Shown in pieces: positions 59,780-64,000 of a stretch of 64,000 bases of DNA (the stretch's first letter is position 1; each line of letters begins with the position of its first letter). The translations under genes were made by a program, and so were the position numbers. The DNA is from Oegoconia quadripuncta. Its lineage: Eukaryota > Arthropoda > Insecta > Lepidoptera > Autostichidae. The stretch is from positions 9,628,914-9,692,913 of the forward strand of contig OX438749.1 in the NCBI GenBank assembly GCA_949316235.1, written 5' to 3'. Below the pieces are notes generated by a model. The model worked only from the letters and a program-made list of their open reading frames with translations, did no database searches and was not told the origin of the DNA.

Positions 59780-60275
59780 TTTTTTATCCACAACGGGTTA
59801 GCACTTTACCTCAATCACACCTGATGTTAAGTGAACATAAGGCCGAAGATAGTAGCGTACTGACCCGGAAACCCCATCTTATTTGGGGGACTATCTTATC
59901 TCTGACAACCGGAACACAGCAATGCTATTAACATTGCTATTTGACGGCAGATAAGATGGTGGTAGTTAACCAGGCGGACATTTAATATGCCCTACCACCA
60001 ACCAAACCGAGTACTAAATTTGTACCCCGCTGGGGATCGAACCCGCGACCTCCGAAACGTAAACCCAATGTAAATACAACTTTTCCATCTTTGGTGTAGT
60101 TAAGTAATTAGTATAATAGTATATGTAGAAAATTTGTTTTGTATGCCAATGTGCGGATCACAGCGCTCTGTCAGTTTTCTATGTAACATCACTTTATTGT
60201 ATTTTACCTGTGTATCACAAATAAATTATATAAAAAAAAAATGTTGTTTACATTGAGCCACGGAGGCGGTTAAAG
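59780..60275 (-). mobile_element. tRNA-derived SINE, family 1, split by a later insertion
   Basis: The body (59780-60071) ends AAACCCAATGT and the head resumes at 60240 as ATGTTGTTTACATTGAGCCA. The interval 60072-60239 is a separate poly-A insertion. Rejoined, the two parts give the normal family 1 order. Confidence 0.75.
60072..60239 (+). mobile_element. Short poly-A retroposon inserted in a SINE
   Basis: About 168 bp ending CACAAATAAATTATATAAAA plus further A's, with AATAAA upstream of the A tract. AATGT occurs on both sides (60067-60071 and 60240-60244) as a probable target duplication. It looks like the 3' end of a LINE or of a host transcript; the source was not recognised. Confidence 0.65.
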
Positions 60276-60395
60276 GTTTTGGCCCTACTCCAACCGGATT
60301 TTTGTTATACCTTTAACAGGCAGTTGATGATGATATTTTATACCATGTAGAGAAACTGAAATATGATATGGATTATGATTATCTTACAATTATAT

Positions 60396-60650
60396 CTATG
60401 CACACACACACAACGCCATCTAGTTCCACACCAAGCAACTAGCTTGTATTATAGATACCAGATGGTTGATAAACTACACAAATACATTTTTTTTTGTAAA
60501 TAAATACATTTATAAATGAAAAACATCCATAACTGGAGAACACATATCTGTATTCATCATACACACATAATGCCCCTAGCGGGATTTGAACACGCGACCT
60601 TTTGGTATAGCAGCAGAGTTTCTAACCACTACACCAAACTACAACAAACA
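60396..60650 (-). mobile_element. tRNA-derived SINE, family 3
   Basis: ACACAACGCCATCTAGTTCC, ATACCAGATGGTTGATAAAC, CTAGCGGGATTTGAACACGC and TTCTAACCACTACACCAAAC follow the copy at 40925. Confidence 0.65.
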
Positions 60651-61124
60651 GAAATGGTAACTGTAATCCGAAACCGAAATCACAAGCGACACAAGTAATA
60701 TACAAGTAATCCGGTTAATAAACACACTAATAAAATAAGTTTATAGATCAGTGTTTCCAACAACTTGCCGTAATACCAAATAATATATTTGTGATGAACT
60801 TGTAAAGGAAGCCATAAAAATCATAGACCGTTTCACAATATTTGTGAATACCTTATTAATAGTTTGTTCTCAAGACTTAGTTCGGGAAAACAATGTTGAA
60901 CAAGTATTATTATGGGTCACATTCATGCTTCGGAGTTTTTAGATGGACTGTGTTTTGGCCGCGTGGTTCCCTCAGAACAGAATAGGAAGGGTCCTATTTT
61001 CTATAAATCAGTTTCTATAAAAAAGTCTCAAAAGACGAAAAAATGAACGTGAACATAAGTATGTACCAGTGATGAGCAGCACAAATAAAATCTGCGATCT
61101 AAAACTTGCCTGCCTATTGCGGTT

Positions 61125-61427
61125 TATTTTTTATGCACTTGACCTCAATCACACCTGATGTTAAGTGAGGTCGAAGGTGGAAGCGTACTGACCCGGGAAC
61201 CCCATCTTATTTGAGGGACTGGTTATCTTACCTATGACAACCGGAACAAAACAATGCTATTAAAATTGCTATTTGACCGCAGACTCAGATAAGATGGTGT
61301 TAGCTCGCCAGGCGGACATTTAAAATGCCCTACCACCAGTCAAACCAAGTACTAAACATATACCGGAACCCGCGACCTCCAATTCGTAAACCCTCTGTTA
61401 TTTACATTGAGCCACGGAGACGGTAAA
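61125..61427 (-). mobile_element. tRNA-derived SINE, family 1
   Basis: Reverse copy: ACTTGACCTCAATCACACCT, GGTCGAAGGTGGAAGCGTAC, GCCCTACCACCAGTCAAACC and GAGCCACGGAGACGGTAAAG. A few bases of the B-box region are lost. Confidence 0.65.
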
Positions 61428-62309
61428 GAGGGTTAATCCTCAAATAGAACGCGATATAAATCTTTTAGAGGCTGTTGCGGTGTGTGTATTATTAAATCAA
61501 CATTAACTTGCGCGACAAAGCAAATGTTCGATTCCCGGTCGGAAAAATTCTGAGAACATCTAAAAATATTTTTCGGTCTGAATGTTCAGTGTTGTTCTCA
61601 GGATAGTACCTGGATCATAATACAAGCTTTCTTAGTTTGAGGACTTTGGTATCAAAACGATGTGTTTGTCTGGATTCATTTTGCTGATTCAGGAGACGTT
61701 AAGGGTCTTAGAAACACCGATTAACTGAAACTGATTTATGATATGATGATGAATAATTTATTACAAGTAAATAATATTTCTTGCCTATGGAATCGTAGAG
61801 ACAATGTAGAATATGGTATGATAGACGATGAATTGGAGAAATATGTTGAAGAATGAAGAGGGGTTTCCGCGTCACGCGCTCTTGTTATGTAGACAGGGGT
61901 GTCGTTTTATTTCACGAACAATTTTTGGTTTTACCTGTGTTGGATATGGAAAGGAATAGTAGTATAGAGTACTTACTAACGTCTGGAAAACTTTATGAAT
62001 ATTGAATCGAAATAGCGTATAGGAACGAAATTGACATCACGCGAGTTGTTTTCGATTTGTACACAACTCAATTTGCGGGTTCAAGGGTTATTCGCTATTC
62101 CTTTGCTTTGCAAAAAAAAATATAGTCGCATGGATGAAAGAAGGTTTGATTCTTTAGAACTGTCAGCAATATAACAAGGTTTTCGTTGGCATTTTGGCGG
62201 GAACTCGGCGAGCGAAGTTGGGTTTTTCTTTATATTTTACCTGCAATTTGTATATAAGCTTTGGTGTACATATTATACAGCAATATCGTAGCGCAGTCGT
62301 ATTCGCTAT

Positions 62310-62610
62310 TCGTTTTCGATAAACAAAGTTAAGCAATGTCTGGCGCGGTGTGTTCTGGAACGGGTGACCACTAGTGGCATTTTAATACGAGTGTTTCTGT
62401 GTTTAAATTAAATTCCGTTAAATAGTCGGTCCTGGTTGTTTTCAATTGCAGGCATCATTAAGCCAAGTCGGCGGTTTAAATGCACTGACTGTCAATGGCC
62501 ACTAGTCTGACATAAATCCAGAAATCTGCACTGAGCCCGCGTGGTAGATCATGGCCTATACCATCTCTCAGTGAGAGGAGGCTGTGACCCTACAGTGAGG
62601 ACATTTAAGG
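62310..62610 (+). mobile_element. 5S-rRNA-derived SINE (SINE3 type)
   Basis: AACAAAGTTAAGCAATGTCT, GGCGCGGTGTGTTCTGGAAC, GGGTGACCACTAGTGGCATT and CTCTCAGTGAGAGGAGGCTG match the copy at 15405. Similar end pieces lie at 640-740 and 59640-59710. Confidence 0.6.
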
Positions 62611-62669
62611 AAGCAGGCCTTTATTTATAAATATATATGTAGCAGAAAGTTTAAAGGGAAATTAAATTA

Positions 62670-62910
62670 GAATAGAACCAACCCGTCTCTTCCCGTTGGA
62701 GTCGTTAAAGGCGACTAAGGCACTTTTCATCAAAAAACATCTATCGTTTTGCAAGTTTCCTTGCACAGCCTGTCACTTGTGCATTTGAGTATATTCCATA
62801 AGGTGAACCGTGGATGTTGTTTCAATCATTAAACTTTTAATGTTTGTAACACCCAAACACTATTATTTGGAATATCTTTGATCACCCCATTTGGGATAGA
62901 TATCGAGACG
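62670..62910 (+). repeat. Dispersed repeat (GGCGACTAAGG type)
   Basis: ACCAACCCGTCTCTTCCCGT, GTTAAAGGCGACTAAGGCAC, GTGAACCGTGGATGTTGTTT and ATCACCCCATTTGGGATAGA. Also at 12015, 20165-20235, within both arms of the 21018-22638 inverted repeat, and reversed at 4950. Probably non-coding end sequence of a LINE; class uncertain. Confidence 0.55.
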
Positions 62911-64000
62911 TTATGTGTGTTTAGTAATTTCTTTAATATAGGTATTTGATTTAACAATCTGATCTCAATGACGTTATGTAGGTATGTTATTTAAGTTTAA
63001 CTGAAATTTGTCTATCAAATAATGTACACCGATCAATATGTAAAGGAAAATATAACAAATTCAAGCAAGACAATCCAAACAATATTCTAAAAGTCAAGCC
63101 TGCTACCTCAATTGTGTTGCCGACTGTACAAAAGAACGGAAGGAAAGTGTAAATTAATAAACTAAAAAACTGCCGCCCATGACACTTGTTTCGCAAATAT
63201 TGTCAACACTTTCGATCTTAAATAACACAGTCTAACATTTAATTATGCTCTGATTTTTACCTCGACTATTTATTTCAAAAGACGACTATTTCTCCGTATG
63301 TATTATGCCGTAAGACCATTCTAGTTCCACGAGAGAAATGCTTTAAACAGGAAACAACGGGCAGAATTTGCCGTCGCGATCAGCGCAGTGCTCTGCCTTT
63401 CCGTCAAAAGCGATCCAATCGTCCTCTTTTATTGGAACAGCCCTCTAGCGTCTTTGTTGCGGGAATTCCCCTGGATCCAATCTATGCAAAGTATTTACGA
63501 GTGACAAGAATTTATTTGACGCGCCAATTTTGCATTCCATCCAATATGGCGGTCACATTTTAAAAGTGGTCTGATGTGAATTTAGCGCGGCCGTCGTCGC
63601 TGTAGTTTATTTTTAACCCCCGACAAAAACGACAGGTGTTATGTGTTTGACAGCGTTGTATGTGTCCAGTCTTTGACCGGATGCATCTCAGTAATACGTG
63701 GTCCGTTTTAAGTGCGGTTTTTTTTTATATTAAAGAATAAACGCGGGGAATAATTTTATAGCCAGGATGTTTAACCGTTTCGATGATATCCAGCTTTTAA
63801 CATAGTTTTTATATTTACGACTTATTTTTTTTTTTATGATTGACTGGATTCGCGTTTGACCACAATCTTTAAAATCCATTTAGCCGTTTGTGTGCTACGA
63901 GAGAATAAAGAATTCCACAAGCATACATAAATGCACGCGAAAACACAACATTTCTTGCAGCCGAATAAAAAAGGGATCTACTCCTTTATTTATATTCATG

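Overview
The window looks like nuclear DNA of a moth or butterfly. It is AT-rich and contains almost no long open frames. It is crowded with repeat types typical of Lepidoptera: several tRNA-derived SINE families, short Helitron-like elements that begin TC and end CTAG, decayed LINE 3' ends, inverted-repeat MITEs and a 5S-rRNA-derived SINE. No rRNA or functional tRNA gene, CRISPR array or bacterial operon is present. The tRNA-like B boxes all sit inside SINEs.

The only convincing host genes are four small paralogues, called A to D here, that encode stand-alone cathepsin propeptide inhibitor domains (I29 fold, like Bombyx BCPI and mammalian CTLA-2). A (22892-23342) and B (first exon 24414-24720) lie on the minus strand. 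C (32892-34345) and D (first exon 38898-39198) lie on the plus strand. A, B and D have a signal peptide; C has none. In all four, exon 1 ends in phase 1 right after the I29 domain at a good GT donor, so each protein finishes with a tiny second exon instead of a cathepsin catalytic domain. A, B and D also share about 130-150 bp of upstream sequence with a TATA box, initiator and 5'UTR, which suggests a common expression programme. Likely targets are cathepsin L-like proteases, secreted or lysosomal for A, B and D and cytosolic for C.

Layout: 1-21000 holds LINE, SINE, Helitron and MITE debris with no host gene. 21018-22638 is a large inverted repeat with arms of about 0.5 kb, ending about 250 bp past gene A. 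22892-24870 carries genes A and B with a GC-rich R1-type LINE fragment between them. 25145-27170 is a decayed minus-strand LINE. 28118-28424 is a 3 x 53 bp tandem array flanked by inverted repeats. 32846-34345 is gene C and 38761-40601 is gene D. From 41 kb to the end there are only repeats, including LINE ORF2 ends, RTE-type tails, SINEs with nested insertions and a G-rich microsatellite.

All coordinates and motifs were read by eye. Intron acceptors and second exons are predictions, and repeat family names rest on remembered features, not searches.
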